Of a stretch of 64,000 nucleotides of DNA, positions 36,018 to 47,455 are shown in pieces. The notes below the pieces were generated by a model. That model had not been told where the DNA came from. It was given only the letters and a program-made list of their open reading frames with translations, and did no database searches. Positions within the stretch are counted from its first letter, which is position 1; each line of letters begins with the position of its first letter. The stretch covers positions 1,426,001-1,490,000 of the forward strand of contig JAEBUN010000006.1 of assembly GCA_023014365.1 (NCBI GenBank). Reading direction: 5' to 3'. The translations under genes and the position numbers were made by a program. Source of the DNA: Lepiota brunneoincarnata (Eukaryota; Basidiomycota; Agaricomycetes; Agaricales; Agaricaceae).

Positions 36018-37672
36018 ACCACAAATCTACTAGTTGGCAGGTGCTTTCTGGATCATATGTTGCATATGCTTAATAGTCAGTTTGTAGTCCTCTGCTTGAT
36101 GAAGATGACAATAGCAAGTGGGCGGTCAAAGAACCTTCCATTCCTCTCATACACTCACAACTGTCCCAACTGTTACAGAGGCTGTATCTGTTACCATTTT
36201 CCCTCTAGTTTTCCCACCCACCTATTTTTACCTATCACATGCTACCACCTGCTGTCACCACCCATCTTTATTTAATTATCACATGCCAGTACTCCTCAGT
36301 AGTATATATAGACCTAGCTAACAATTGTATTCCTTAGCTTTGTCTTGTTACACATCATATTTGTTCCTGCTCTTTGGTGTTGCCTTAAACTTGCTTACAC
36401 TACTCAATGGTCTCACTAATGCTTGATTGCATTGAGCCTTGCAGATGCCTAACCCATGTAACAAAAGATAAAGCTTCCACTGTTGCCTCTCTTCTCTCTT
36501 CTTGCTCTCATCTTCATTGGTCTGCAGCACTGTAAGCTGTAGGAACCATTGCTTGTCTATTAAAGCATCTGACACAGTCCCACCTGCAGAAGGAGCTCCA
36601 GCTGTTGTTCCTTATTGAACCTTCACTCTCCAGCATCTTGATAGGTTCTTGGATTCCTCATTTGTCTTGTTGAACATCTTAGTGGATCTTAAATTTTTGT
36701 TGATTCCTCTTTACTGTAAAAAGAATCTTTGCCCATTACAGGTAGTTACTTTTGAGAACAGACTAATCATTCCAACCCCTGCATTTCTCAATCTGGTTCT
36801 GGATCTCCGGGATTTTCTCAACTGTCTGTTACCCTGCATGCCACTCCATCAACTCCTCATCCTACTCCTTCTTTTCATGTTCCTTTGTCTTCTCCTGAGT
36901 CCAACCAACCTGTATATGCAACCCCACCTGAACCAAACAATCCCACCATTCATGTAGCAACCCAGATTACCAAATTGTCACCAGTAGAACCACCCAGACT
37001 CCCTTTTGGTCTGCTTGAAGCAACCACCAGCACAGGAGGTCCCTTATGTTTTCCTATCCACCAGATAGAACCCAAACAATACTAACTTCCCTGCATCCTA
37101 CAACCCTTTCCACTAACCTCACCTCCATCCAAAACCATGTCTGAAACAATGGATAATGCCCTTGCTAATCACCTGCCTCCTGGCCCTCCCAGAGGACCAC
37201 CAGGACCGCCTGGACTGCTACCACCTGAACCACCATATCAAGGCCCACTGGGACCCTCACATCCACTACTACCACACCAGCATCACAATGGCTCAAAAGA
37301 GTTAGCATTCAAAAAACTGACACCATTTGATGGCAACTGCAAGAACTTTCAAGAGTTCATTAACTCCATAGCCCTTTACCTCTATGGTAATTCCAACATC
37401 TATAACAATGACAACAAGAAGATTGTATTCTTCTTATCCCTGCTTAAATCTGGTGAAGCCAGCAACTGGAAGAACCAGTACTTTCAGTCAAAACTCTCCT
37501 GGGGAGAGTTTACACCCAGTACTTATGATGAACTCATCAAAAAGTTCACTAAAGCATTCTTGCCTGTTGACATTCCCAGCCAAGCCTTCCACAATCTCAA
37601 TACCCTTTGTCAGGGATCCTGTAATGTTGAAGATGTCATCACAGAGTTCAAAACTCTCATACACTGATCAGG

Positions 37673-38376
37673 TGTTATCAGAATCCATATTAGAAGGACA
37701 GTTATGATTAGTTAAAATTCCCATGTCATATGTCACTCTGAAACAATCAGTAGTGTACATCAGAAGGACTATATTTAACTCTCTTATCTCTGACTCATTA
37801 ACTACTCAGGTCTGTTTACTTATAGTAGGAGCATAGCCACACTTAGTAGTATATAAGGATACAATACATTACTATATATCCTTATCTTAGTGTTATAAAG
37901 TTCTTGCCTCCTATACCTCTTTGCCATAACCAGCTGGACTTATAGTACTCCATTGTCTCCAAGTCATGCCTAGTAGGACAAGACTGTTAGGGGATTAAAG
38001 AGGCTGGAACCAATTTAATATTCAAGTGCTGATTGTAATTGGCACATGCACTACTTAAGTACAGTAACAGTCTGTGCACAGACTGGGTAACCAAACACTA
38101 TGTAAAATACCAGAAAAAATGTGCACAAACAATATACAACAGTTGGATTGTATGCAGGATCGGGCTTGGGGATGAGGGCAGCCAAAGGATGAGGCCAGGT
38201 TTAGCATTGGGCATCAGCTAGGATGGCCAAACCCAGATACCTTACCACAGACCCCTGGACATACCTTGTATAAGGGGGGGCAAACAATGCCAGTCCCCTT
38301 ACAAAGACCAAGTCTGTATAGACATCTTGCCTCAAATGCTGTGCTACTCAAGGGCAAACCCCTAACCCAGGTAACA
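37673..38376 (-). repeat. Solo LTR A inside gypsy II gag
   Basis: TGTTATC...GTAACA on the plus strand, flanked by the target duplication TCAGG (37668-37672 and 38377-38381). It is of the same family as the LTRs at 56150, 57155 and 58964, and is longer only because a second LTR sits inside it. Confidence 0.88.
37985..38303. repeat. Solo LTR B nested inside solo LTR A
   Basis: 319 bp, TGTTAGGGG...CCCCTTACA, with a perfect target duplication AAGAC (37980-37984 and 38304-38308). Removing it restores LTR A to the length of its relatives. Confidence 0.85.
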
Positions 38377-39375
38377 TCAGGACTCAAGGAGGACCATGCC
38401 CTTATCAAGAAGTTCCAGAATGTCATCAACTGGAACCTCATCTATAAAATCCTCACTGATCCTAATCCACCCAACACCATAAATGAATGGTACTGCTGCG
38501 CAATCCAGATTGATCATAACTGGTGCACCACCTCTACTATTTTAGGCCCCCATCACAGATTCCATCTGCAACCTGCACCCACCACTAATTATCACCATCC
38601 ACAACAACCATACTGACAACTGCAACAACATCAGTCCCACTCCAGACCAAACTGCCATTACCAATTCTGTCCATTGCAAGATTCAAACACCATGGATATT
38701 GACCACACATACCTTAATGAAGGTCCCAACTATTACCTGAGCTTTAATATCCCAGGTGATCTGCAATCTGAGTATGAAGAAGCCAAAGAAGACCAACTGG
38801 ATTATGACATGTGTCATGATGACATCAATATTAATGTGATCTTTATGCCTGAAGAAAAGCATGCTTACAAGAAAGGTCTCTGTTTCCATTGTTTCCAACC
38901 TGGACACATCTCCTGCATTTGCCCCAACCATTCTAAACTGACTTCTAAAACTGATAAGGTGACCAACATATGAAACATGTCCCTTAAAATCCATTCTATT
39001 ATCAAATCTATTCCCAAAACCAATACTGTTGAAGTCTATGAGACTTGGTTCAAAGACCTTACTATGCAACCATTTGCAAATTTTTGATTAGGAGGTTCTG
39101 CTAGATGCCAGCCCCTCCCAACTTTCCTCTCTCTTGTAATATTGTAACTCTTGCATCAACTGTAAGGGCAACCTAGTTGCCGTGTTGCATTGGCTGAGCA
39201 GGGAGAAACCTTAAGAATTGAGTAAGGTTTCTCCAAACTTGCCTACACTACTTATACTACCTGCCATAATGCCTGAGTTGAGTAATCTACTCTACATCAA
39301 TGGCCATGAGGTGTCAGGGATGCCTAAAGCGAGTATAGTCAGGGATGGGCTCAGGATAGGGTCATGCACACCAGT

Positions 39376-40084
39376 TGTTATGATCCATGCTCCTTCTGTA
39401 TCCAAAGATAACTGGAGACAGCCTTCAATCACTCTACAAGGTGTCCAAGACAGTTGGCCTTGCAGAGCTTGGTGGATCACACTCAATGAGATAGCAAGGG
39501 AATATGCCAAGTTAAGGCAGAGAGGGTTAATGACCGCTGTTAACAAGATTAAAGCTTGAGGCTTTAATCTCTACTTGTACAGGCCTTATATACCTATGAG
39601 ATACTATATACTTGTTATAGGTTATTGGGCTGTTCTACTTGTCCTGCACAGTCTTGACCATGATGCACATCCTAGCTGATGGCATCCTACTGTTATTTAT
39701 ATCTTATAATGAGTCAGTGTCCTCATTCTCCATTCCACTGCTGTGCAATGTTCCATCGCTTTCCTCTGACTCATAATCCTCTTTTCCTGATTCTATCTCA
39801 TGGGTTCTCTTCCATTCTTGCTCTCCATTCTCTCGGTGCTTCCATCCATATTGGAGGTTGGATCGGTTGATCCATGGCTATCTTCCTCATCCTTAGGGTA
39901 TTCCAGAATATCCTCCAGAGTTATCTCCATTCCCGCTTCTCTTGCCAAGTCCTGCATGGCATTGTAATATTCCTCTTCTTCATCTTCATATTCCTGTGCT
40001 TGCAACTGGTCCATGGTTTCCTGTACCCATCTTGTAAAGTCAAATAGTTGTTCTTGTTCCTCTTGGTCTGGACTGTTCATAACA
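39376..40084 (-). repeat. Solo LTR D inside the gypsy I LTR
   Basis: 709 bp with inverted ends TGTTATGA and TTCATAACA, flanked by the target duplication CCAGT (39371-39375 and 40085-40089). Confidence 0.88.
39793..40080 (-). CDS. Acidic 95-residue open frame within solo LTR D
   Basis: The ATG lies at bases 5-7 of the LTR in element sense (TGTTATG). The product is strongly acidic (YEDEEEEYYNAMQDLA) with a helical look, and it is open in a region where most frames are closed. I know no family match. It could be a chance frame or the start of a protein read out of the LTR. Confidence 0.3.
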   Translation of the reverse strand: MNSPDQEEQEQLFDFTRWVQETMDQLQAQEYEDEEEEYYNAMQDLAREAGMEITLEDILEYPKDEEDSHGSTDPTSNMDGSTERMESKNGREPMR

Positions 40085-40149
40085 CCAGTGAGGGTTCACA
40101 TCTGCAGCAAAGGAGTGTAGGAGGGAATTCTGAGTACTAGGGTACTGGG

Positions 40150-40360
40150 GGACAGATTTCCAGGCTCAGGGAGGCTGTAAATCAGAATTCTGGATGTAGG
40201 AGGGCTGAAAGTTGGATTTCCGAGCATAGGGAGGCTAGGAATTGGATTTCCAGATGCAGGAGGGCTGATAGTGGGATTTCCAAATGCAGAGGGGCTGGGG
40301 ATTGCATTTCCGAATGCAGGGGGTCTGGGGATCAGAATTCCAAATCTGAGGTTGTGAGCA
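40150..40360. repeat. ~30-bp tandem repeat within the gypsy I 3' LTR
   Basis: Seven or so imperfect units of about 30 bp, each with a core like GGATTTCCGAATGCAGGAGG followed by GGCTG. The same array is in the other LTR at about 49895-50105. Confidence 0.8.
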
Positions 40361-40546
40361 ATGACCCAGAGTTCCCCTTACACCTAGCCCCTCTTCAAGG
40401 TTGTGACAACTTGGCACAATGGTTGGATTGAGGGCATGGAAGGGGATTAAGCCAAATGCAAGGCTCCTGATCTGTCTTAGAGCTCCTGGATGTTGTTGAT
40501 AGAATTCCATTATGCAGTCAGGGGCATGGATGTCCTCGGCTGATTC

Positions 40547-41105
40547 TCAGGAGTTCTCCTCAATCCTGAAGTCTTTCCATTTTACTAGGAATTGGAGTCT
40601 CCTCCAATGGATGCAGCTATCTAGGATTTCCTCAACTTCCCACTCTTCTTCGTCCTCAATGATGATGGGTGCTGGTGGTGGTTTGGGACAGTGTTTGGGA
40701 ATGGGGTCCACAGGAGCAAGTGTGAGCTTTACCACATTGAAGACCAGATGGAGGCGTCTCATGGATTTTGGTAGCTTTAGTTGGTACATGTTGGAGCTGA
40801 CCTGTTTGTCAATCGCATAGGGTCCTAACTGGCAATGTGAGAGTTTCTTGGATGGTTGTGTGGTTTGTATGTCCAATACATCCAGGAAAACCTTGTCTCC
40901 AGGCTTGAACTCTGGAGTTGGGGTTTGCTATTGGTTGTAGTACCTTGCCATATCATCTTTGGACTTTGCGAGTGCTGATCTTGTCTCCTCCAATGCCGAT
41001 TCTATCTGGGATTTGAACTCATTGACTGTTTCCAGCTGGGATGGTCACTGGCAGGGTTCAAACCCCATCCTCAGGTTTTGGCCAGTGTCTAGGACAAATG
41101 GGGAG
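40547..41105 (-). pseudogene. Gypsy I integrase C-terminus and chromodomain
   Basis: Element sense runs downwards: VNEFKSQIESALEETRSALA, a GPY-like module (CQLGPYAIDKQVSSNMYQLKL) and a chromodomain EVEEILDSCIHWRRLQFLVKW. In chromoviruses the chromodomain steers integration to marked chromatin. Stops occur near 40549 and 40928. Confidence 0.8.
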
Positions 41106-41583
41106 TGTTGGGTAGATGTAAGGGGACACCTCAGAGGCCTCAAAGACACTCCTAACATGTCCCACACCCCCAAAACCCCTCAAAGCGTCCCCTTACCCTC
41201 CAGCACACTATACCTTCCTCCCTTCAAACACTAGAAGCCTCAGGATACCCAGAACAACCCAAGCACCCCATGAAGGTCCTCACAAGCCCTTCCTCTCCCC
41301 CTCCAGACTCCCCCTGACACCTCTCCTATATTCTCCTATTACCTGACACTCCCTTGTCACCATATTCACTCCCTCCTTTCATCCTTCCTTATTCCTGCAT
41401 TAGCAGTGTTGGGACAGTTCGCTTCACCCCCCTATTCATTAATATTGCTTATATAAGTCATGTATATACACAGTTTTCGCCTGCAGGGGTCTCTTCATCC
41501 TATTCTCTTAGGATTCCCCTGCAGGTTCACCTCTGCTCCCCTCAGTTCCCCTGAGCTGCCTGGGCCCCCAGGTTGCCCTAACA
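41106..41583. repeat. Probable solo LTR E within gypsy I integrase
   Basis: TGTTGGGTAG...GCCCTAACA, 478 bp, interrupting the integrase between HNNHIHAST and HSPFVLDTG. The flanking bases do not form a clear target duplication, so the ends are less sure than for the other solo LTRs. Confidence 0.6.
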
Positions 41584-42298
41584 GTAGAGGCATGAATGTG
41601 GTTGTTGTGTTGAAATTCTGCCAGAGGGAGGAGGTCATGCCAATCATTCTGCCACTCATTGACAAAAATCCAGAAGTATTGGTCCAGTTCTTGGTTGACC
41701 CATTCTGTCTGCCCATCAGATTGGGGATGCCATGCTGTAGAAGAGGCACTTTTGATTCTGAGTAAGCAATAGAGTTCCCTAGTGAATGATGTGATGAACT
41801 GAGGACCTCGATCTGAGACCACTTGTTGTGGAAGTCTGTGCAGTTTCCATACATGATGGAGAAATAGCTGTGCTGCTCCATCCGCTGTAAGAGTAGTGTG
41901 TGTTGGGATGAAGTGGGTGCATTTGGAGACAGAGTCAACCACAGTCATGACAGCATCATACCTATTGGACTCTGGGAGTTCCACTACAAAGTCTATGCTG
42001 ATGGTATCCCACCAAGCTTCTGGAATGGGGAGAGGGTGAAGTTCTCTGATAGGGAGTTTCCAGATTGGTTTTGCATGGAGGCACAGGTCACATGTAGAAA
42101 CATACTGACCAATGTAGCAAGACATGTTGGGCCACCAGTAGTTTCAGGAGACTAGTTCTAGAGTTTTCCATTGGCTGGCATGTCCCCCAATTCGGGAGTC
42201 ATGGTGAAGGGCCATGATGCATTGGTGGAGTGCTGTATCATCTGGAACATATATCTTGCCTCAGAAAAGAAGCAAGCTATCCAGCTCAGACCATTTGG
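41584..42298 (-). pseudogene. Gypsy I integrase: zinc region and catalytic core
   Basis: Element sense: the zinc region (IMALHHDSRIGGHASQWKTL ... CDLC), then the core with SIDFVVELP and VVDSVSK, VSDRGPQFITSF and the catalytic Glu in DGQTEWVNQELDQY. The protein match breaks at 41583 where LTR E begins and resumes at 41105. Confidence 0.85.
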
Positions 42299-42849
42299 TG
42301 TTGTGCTACAAAATCATTTCATTTGTGAAATCACTAGCTAATAAAGTAACTAACTCTCCGATACCAAATAATATCAGTATATGGCCATGGTCAGACACTG
42401 GGTGTGAGAGATTAGAATACTATCTGAAATATGTGAAGGCAGACATCTCAGAAACAGAACCAGAACACCCAGACAAGTAAAAAGTGCTGTTAACTAACTT
42501 ATTAGTAATAAGGCTATGGAAGAATGACTCTGGTATGAATGTACCCAAGTGTTGTATCTGATACTATGTTAACTAAGATATTAGTTAGGATACTCATGAC
42601 TACACAAAAGACCCATTTCTTCACCTCTGCCCTAGAAAGTGGATGAGTTGTAATGCTTATGACCTTCAGATGGTACCTAGCCATAGTAACAGGTCCTGGA
42701 AGTGAATCTTGACAAGAGAATTTAGAAATTAGCTAATTTCCTGGTAAGGATGTTCCCTTGGAACAGCTCTGATGGTATTGAAAGATAAAAGATTGGATGG
42801 GGGTATCCAAGAGGGTACTCAAGAACAGATGCTCCCTCATACATACATA

Positions 42850-44452
42850 CAGTAAGGGACAAAACCCTTCCAATGATTTTTATACTTCAACAAATATGTT
42901 AATAACTGTCAACCTACCAAGGATGAAACCTTCATATTTTAATTGGGAATACCTATATGGCTCATGTATCATCCTGCCAAACATCATTATGTCATATGCC
43001 ATTTTGGGAAGTCAGTGAATTAAACAATCATTTAAGGTCATTGGAAGGGTTTTGTCCGTCTCTAAGTAATTACCAATAATTACACTTTTAGTACTTTGTA
43101 TACCCTCCCCTGGCATCCAAGACAGCCTGAACCCTATCAGGCATACTCTCTATCAGATTCTGACACACTTCTGCTGGAATCTGATCCCATTCCTTTTGTG
43201 TCCTATCCCATAATTCTTCCATCCCCTGAGGTGGAGTGTCATACTCCCCTAACTTGATTTTAAGGTGAGTCCACAAATGTTCAATTGGATTAAGGTCTGG
43301 AGATTGTGGGGGCCACACCATAACCTCCATTTCAGCTGCTTTGAACCATTTTTGAGCCTTGGTGCACCTATGTTTGGGATCATTATCTTGTTGAAAGACA
43401 ACATCCTCCACCTCTTTGTCATACCACTCCAGGCTCCCCTTGAGTTCATCCTCCAAAATGGTGACAAATAGATCACCATCCATCTTACCATTAATCTTGG
43501 CTGCCAACCCTGGACCCTCCCACAGCATACAGCCCCATACCATGATAGAACCCCCTCCAAACTTTGTAGTTCCCTGCACCAGCCTATCACTAAGCCTCTC
43601 CCCTGCTCTTTTCCAGACCCAAACCCTGCCATCTGACCCTAAGTGATTGATTTTGGTCTCATCTGACCAAACCACCCTCTTCCAGTCTTCCAGGGTCCAG
43701 TCTGCATATGCCTCTGCCTACTCCAATCTTTTCCTCCTGTGTATAACAGAGAGTTTAGGCCTTTTCTGCTTGACTACAGCCTTCATTCCAGCTTTTTTGA
43801 GTGCTCTGCAAACTGTTTTGGAGGATAGAGGTTGGTCAATGACAGTACAAAGGGTTCTGGTGATTTGGGAGGCATTTTCAGCCTTGCAGGATGTGATAAG
43901 ATAAGTGGCATATTTGATATTGCCAACAAAAAGCTTGGTTGGGCAGCCACCAAGTGACTTTGAAAGTGTTGAATGATGTTTGGAGTGAAGCTGAGATATA
44001 GTGCTGAGGCCAAGACCAGTAGTAAAAGCAATATGGGTAGTAGAGTGGCCTTTGTCCAAAAGGGAAAGAATATGGTTACATTGAGTCATAGAGAGAGATT
44101 GCATGTTAGCAAAATGAGGTTGGGGGGGTGGTGTGAGCTAAGGGAGTGAGCAGCTATATTTATACATTATTCCAACCAGTCACATGACATTTATTTGCAC
44201 TTATTTGGCTGTAATAAACAAAATCATGTGATTAGAGTAGAAATGGACAAAACCCTTCCAATGGTCTTAAATGATTGTTTAATTCACTGACTTCCCAAAA
44301 TAGCATATGACGTAATGATGTTTGGCAGGATGATACATGAGCCATATAGGTATTTCCAATTAAAATATGAAGGTTTCACCTTTAGTAGGTGGGCAGTTAT
44401 TAACATATTTGTTGAAGTATAAAAATCATTGGAAGGGTTTTGTCCCTTACTG
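42850..44452 (-). mobile_element. Tc1/mariner element 1
   Basis: 1603 bp, starting CAGTAAGGG and ending CCCTTACTG, inserted at a TA duplicated on both sides (42848-42849 and 44453-44454). Terminal inverted repeats of 208 bp: 42850-43057 and 44245-44452. The motif GGACAAAACCCTTCCAATGA stands at 42857-42876 and is inverted at 43038-43057; the same pair recurs at 44245-44264 (last base differs) and 44426-44445. Confidence 0.93.
43088..44104 (-). pseudogene. Mariner 1 DD34E transposase with one stop codon
   Basis: 338 codons in one frame with a TAG at 43718-43720. N-terminal helix-turn-helix (HILSLLDKGHSTTHIAFTTG ... STISQL), then the DDE domain: VVWSDETKIN, FQQDNDPKH and SPDLNPIEHLW, with 34 residues between the second Asp and the Glu. 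The TAG is one transition away from CAG or TGG. Otherwise the protein seems complete, and it clearly resembles the intact transposase at 59468-60484. Confidence 0.92.
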
Positions 44453-45192
44453 TAGTAATGAAAGAGACCAGAAATGATGGACTAGAAAATAAAGATTGAT
44501 AAGAATGGAACAAGCTAATTAAATTCTAATATTAATTTACTGCCTAAAGGCTATGGAAGTGAACTTTTAGGACATTAGGGTTGAGAACCCAAGTGTGGAG
44601 AATCCAAGAAAAAGATAAAAACCCTTAGATAAGAGTTAGTGAGGAAACTTGCTAACCCAATTGGCTGTGATATAAATAACCAGGCACTTAGGGAGCAAGT
44701 TCCTGAAAGTGAATTATGTTGCTGATATTGGAACTCCTAGAATGATGCTCCTAAATGATGAAGAGACAATAAAATGATGAAGCTGAAGGCTTGTTTCAGG
44801 TATACCCATAAGTTAATTGTATATTGTTATAAAAAATCATCTGTAAATTACATGGGAGGCAAGAAACCGCTTGCCTATTTCCCCCCCCCCCCCCCTGACT
44901 GTATGGTCGATTAGGATAGAAATACAAAGCAATTTTATGTGATTTTCTTCAGTCATAGACCACCAGAGACTTAAAGAGTTATACTCTTAAAAACCAGACC
45001 CTTTGAAATGATTGAAATATTGACAGACCCTTTTGCTTGACTCGAGAGCTGAATATGAGTTGATATGACTCTTCTGTTCTTATGTAAGTAGAAAGTTCAC
45101 TAACTTCTGTTTCTTTGGGTTCCTCTTAGAGGCCTTGCCTCAGAAGTATACCATTGAATTGTAGAGCTGTTTAATTGAGAAGCAAACATAGT

Positions 45193-45540
45193 ATGCTAGG
45201 GCCCATTGAAAATGCTGTCCACTAGGTCTATCTAGTTTGAAGATACTTACTGCAGGAGCTTGCCAAAAGCCTGTCTCACTGAGTAGTATAAAGTTTTATT
45301 GCATTGTTCAGAAGCTGTAGTATGCTAGGGCCTGTTAGATAACACTGTCTGCTAGGCCTACTAGCTTAAAGACACTTACTGCAGGAGCTTGTCAAAAGCC
45401 TGTCTTGCTGGGTAGTGTAAATTTATAGTATTGTCAAGAGAAAAGGACATAGTACACTAAGGCCCATTAGAACATGTTGTCTGCTAGGTCTACAGAGGCT
45501 CACTGATTGCAAAAGCTTGCATTTTGCCTGACTTATCAAA
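45193..45540. repeat. Three degenerate ~120-bp tandem repeats
   Basis: Each unit has TAGTATGCTAGGGCC-like, GTCTGCTAGG-like, CTTACTGCAGGAGCTTG-like and AAAAGCCTGTCT-like blocks in the same order; units start near 45193, 45313 and 45448. Confidence 0.75.
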
Positions 45541-45746
45541 TCGTGAAGATATTAGTTAACATATTATATAGTAACAACCATCAAAGTTCCCATTGTATTC
45601 AGATAGAACAACTGTCTGTCTAGTTGGAGACTAAGAGAATAACTTACCAAAACTCTAAAAACATTAGAATTGAATATATTTCTGGAGATTTGTGACAACC
45701 TCTCCCCCACAAACTTATAAAGTTGGAATTAGCAAACTTGTTAACA

Positions 45747-46523
45747 AACTTCATTTTTGATCCCATAAAGTAATCTGCTTTTCATTGGCACTGTGCACTG
45801 AGCATGTTGCAGACTTCTGAAGCTCCTGGGCTGCTCTTGCCACTGTTTTCTCTTGTCTGCCTCCTCAGTTTCCAGAGTGGATGTTTTGGAGAAGGGCTTG
45901 CTCTTCCCCTTGGAGGGAAATCCCATCCACAGCTTGTACTGCAAAGAGAGATGCTGGGAGGAGTGTAATGTCAGCATTATCATGCATTCCCGAGCCATGA
46001 TCAGACCTCCAGCACAAGGCATTAGACTTTCCCATACTGCAACCAGGGCAATGGTGAAGAGAGAAATCAAACTAGGAGAGGTATAGGGACCAGTGTGCCT
46101 GTTGGTGATTTAGCTTCTAAGCAGGCATGAAATACTCTAAGTTCTTGTGGTCCATCCAGATCTCAAACTTTTCTAGTGCTCCTTCAAGGAAGTGTCTCTA
46201 CTCTTCCAGTGCTCAGATAATGGCCAGCATCTCCTTATCATGGATCTCATAGTTGTGCTCCACCGGGAACAAGGCCTTAGAGTAAAATGCTACTGGGTGC
46301 CACTTTCCATCATCTCCCAAGAGTTGAGAGAGCACTGCCCCTGTGGCAAAATCTGAACTATCTGCTTCTACTCAGAAGGGTGCCTTATTGTCCAGAGAAG
46401 TCAGAACTGGAGCTGTAGTGATAGCTGCCTTCAAGCCATCAAATGCTGCCTGCTGTTCTGAATTCCACTGCCATGTGGCACTGTTTCAGGTGAGGTCAAA
46501 GAGGGGTTGTGCTATGTGGGAGA
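45747..46523 (-). pseudogene. Gypsy I RNase H
   Basis: Element sense: [37 protein letters not shown] with the catalytic Asp, [12 protein letters not shown], then KFEIWMDHKNLEYF. Stop codons are scattered through it. It resumes the reverse transcriptase frame after LTR F. Confidence 0.85.
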
Positions 46524-46861
46524 TGTTGAACTGAGTAGAGTCAATAGTATCAGTGACACACTGATCACTAGTCATTAGCTTGAGTTGATCAACAATCACT
46601 GATGTATTCACACGTTGTTAATAATAGTGTGATTTGATAAGCCCACTGATTCGGTCAAGTGTAAAGGTTCTTCATATGTAACTCCCCTTCACATAATAGG
46701 ATTTGGCTAGTCTAAGGTCCCATCCTGTCAAAATGGATACGAGGCATGAAACTCGGTGTCCACTAATTGACATCCCCAAGGGATGGGTGTACATAACAAC
46801 TAATTACTTATATATCATAATTCGTTACTAATTAATAAGTGATCTGTCACTTTATTTAACA
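46524..46861. repeat. Solo LTR F between reverse transcriptase and RNase H of gypsy I
   Basis: 338 bp, TGTTGAAC...ATTTAACA, with the perfect target duplication GGAGA (46519-46523 and 46862-46866). Without it the protein reads from FIQDFS into HIAQPLFDLT as expected. Confidence 0.9.
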
Positions 46862-47455
46862 GGAGAAGTCCTGGATAAAGCAATGGTAGAAATTGGTGAA
46901 ACCCAGGAAGGACTGAAGCCCTAACTTATTCTTGGGGGTCAGCCACTCCTTGACTCCTGCAACTTTGACCAGGTCCATCTTGATGGAGTTTTCTGAGATA
47001 ATGAGTCCTAGGTACTCAATGCAAGTGCATTTGAACTCACACTTTTCCAGCCATAGGTAAAGTTTGTGCCATTGGAGGATCTCCATAACATGCCTAACAA
47101 TATCCCTATGTTGCTCCAAGGTCCAGGTGAAGATGAGGATGTTGTCCAGGTAGACAACTACAACTCCCTCCATGATAAGTTCATAAAAGATGTCATTCAT
47201 CATCATCTGAAAGGTGGCTGGGCTGTTAGTGAAGCCAAAGAACATGACAAGGGGTTCAAAGAGGCCTCTGTTGGTATGAAAAGCTGCCTTCCACTCATCT
47301 CCTGGCTTAATCCGGACATTGTTGAAGCCCCATCGAACATCCAATTTGGTGAAGTACTTTGCCCCCTGAAGCTGTGCAACCAGCTCAGAGATGAGGGGCA
47401 GAGGATACTTGTTCTTCACTGTAAGGGCATTGAGTGCTCAGTAATCCTGTACTAG
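46862..47455 (-). pseudogene. Gypsy I reverse transcriptase with altered active site
   Basis: Element sense: YPLPLISELVAQLQGAKYFT, LDVRWGFNNVRIKPGDEWK, LFEPLVMFFGFTNSPATFQ, then VVVYLDNILIF. The active-site pair is normally YLDD; here the second Asp is Asn. Further on, LWLEKCEFKCTCIEYLG and NFYHCFIQDFS contain Cys, His and Trp where related elements usually have Arg. Confidence 0.9.

Larger units (their letters stand above)
36740..39066 (+). pseudogene. Gypsy II gag, interrupted by a solo LTR
   Basis: Starts with a Pro-rich, collagen-like run (PPGPPRGPPGPPG near 37170-37220), then a retrotransposon gag core (LTPFDGNCKNFQEFINSI ... WGEFTPSTYDELIKKF). After the LTR insertion the frame continues (DHALIKKFQNVINWNLIY) to a CCHC knuckle CFHCFQPGHISCIC near 38881-38922. 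There is a TAA at 37083-37085 and other stops later. It packages element RNA in intact relatives. Confidence 0.75.
36059..39160 (+). mobile_element. Gypsy element II remnant: possible 5' LTR and gag, plus strand
   Basis: A possible LTR runs from TGTTGCATATGC at 36059 to CCATGTAACA at 36463 and has a TATA-like AGTATATATAG inside; only one copy is seen, so this is weak. The gag follows. The element is cut at 39160 by the LTR of gypsy I, so pol is missing. Confidence 0.55.
39161..40382 (-). repeat. Gypsy I 3' LTR, containing solo LTR D
   Basis: TGTAAGGGCAACC...GTTCCCCTTACA on the plus strand. Without the 709-bp insertion and its duplication it is about 508 bp, as in the other LTR. A purine-rich tract lies just above it in element sense (complement of 40383-40399). 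Confidence 0.88.
42299..45746. mobile_element. Unclassified 3.4-kb insertion in gypsy I, host of mariner 1
   Basis: It splits the gypsy pol between RNase H and integrase. Ends look like TGTTGTGCTAC...CTTGTTAACA, but I see no target duplication, terminal repeat pair or coding region of its own. Besides mariner 1 it holds a run of 15 C at 44881-44895 and three degenerate tandem repeats at 45193-45540. Confidence 0.45.

Noticed and set aside
36059..36463. Confident call of a gypsy II 5' LTR
   Set aside because: The ends and TATA-like box fit, but there is no partner LTR or target duplication in the window, so I kept it only as a weak suggestion.
45741..46086. Possible small gene at the edge of the 3.4-kb insertion
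   Set aside because: Its minus-strand translation continues the gypsy I RNase H and following linker, so it belongs to that element.
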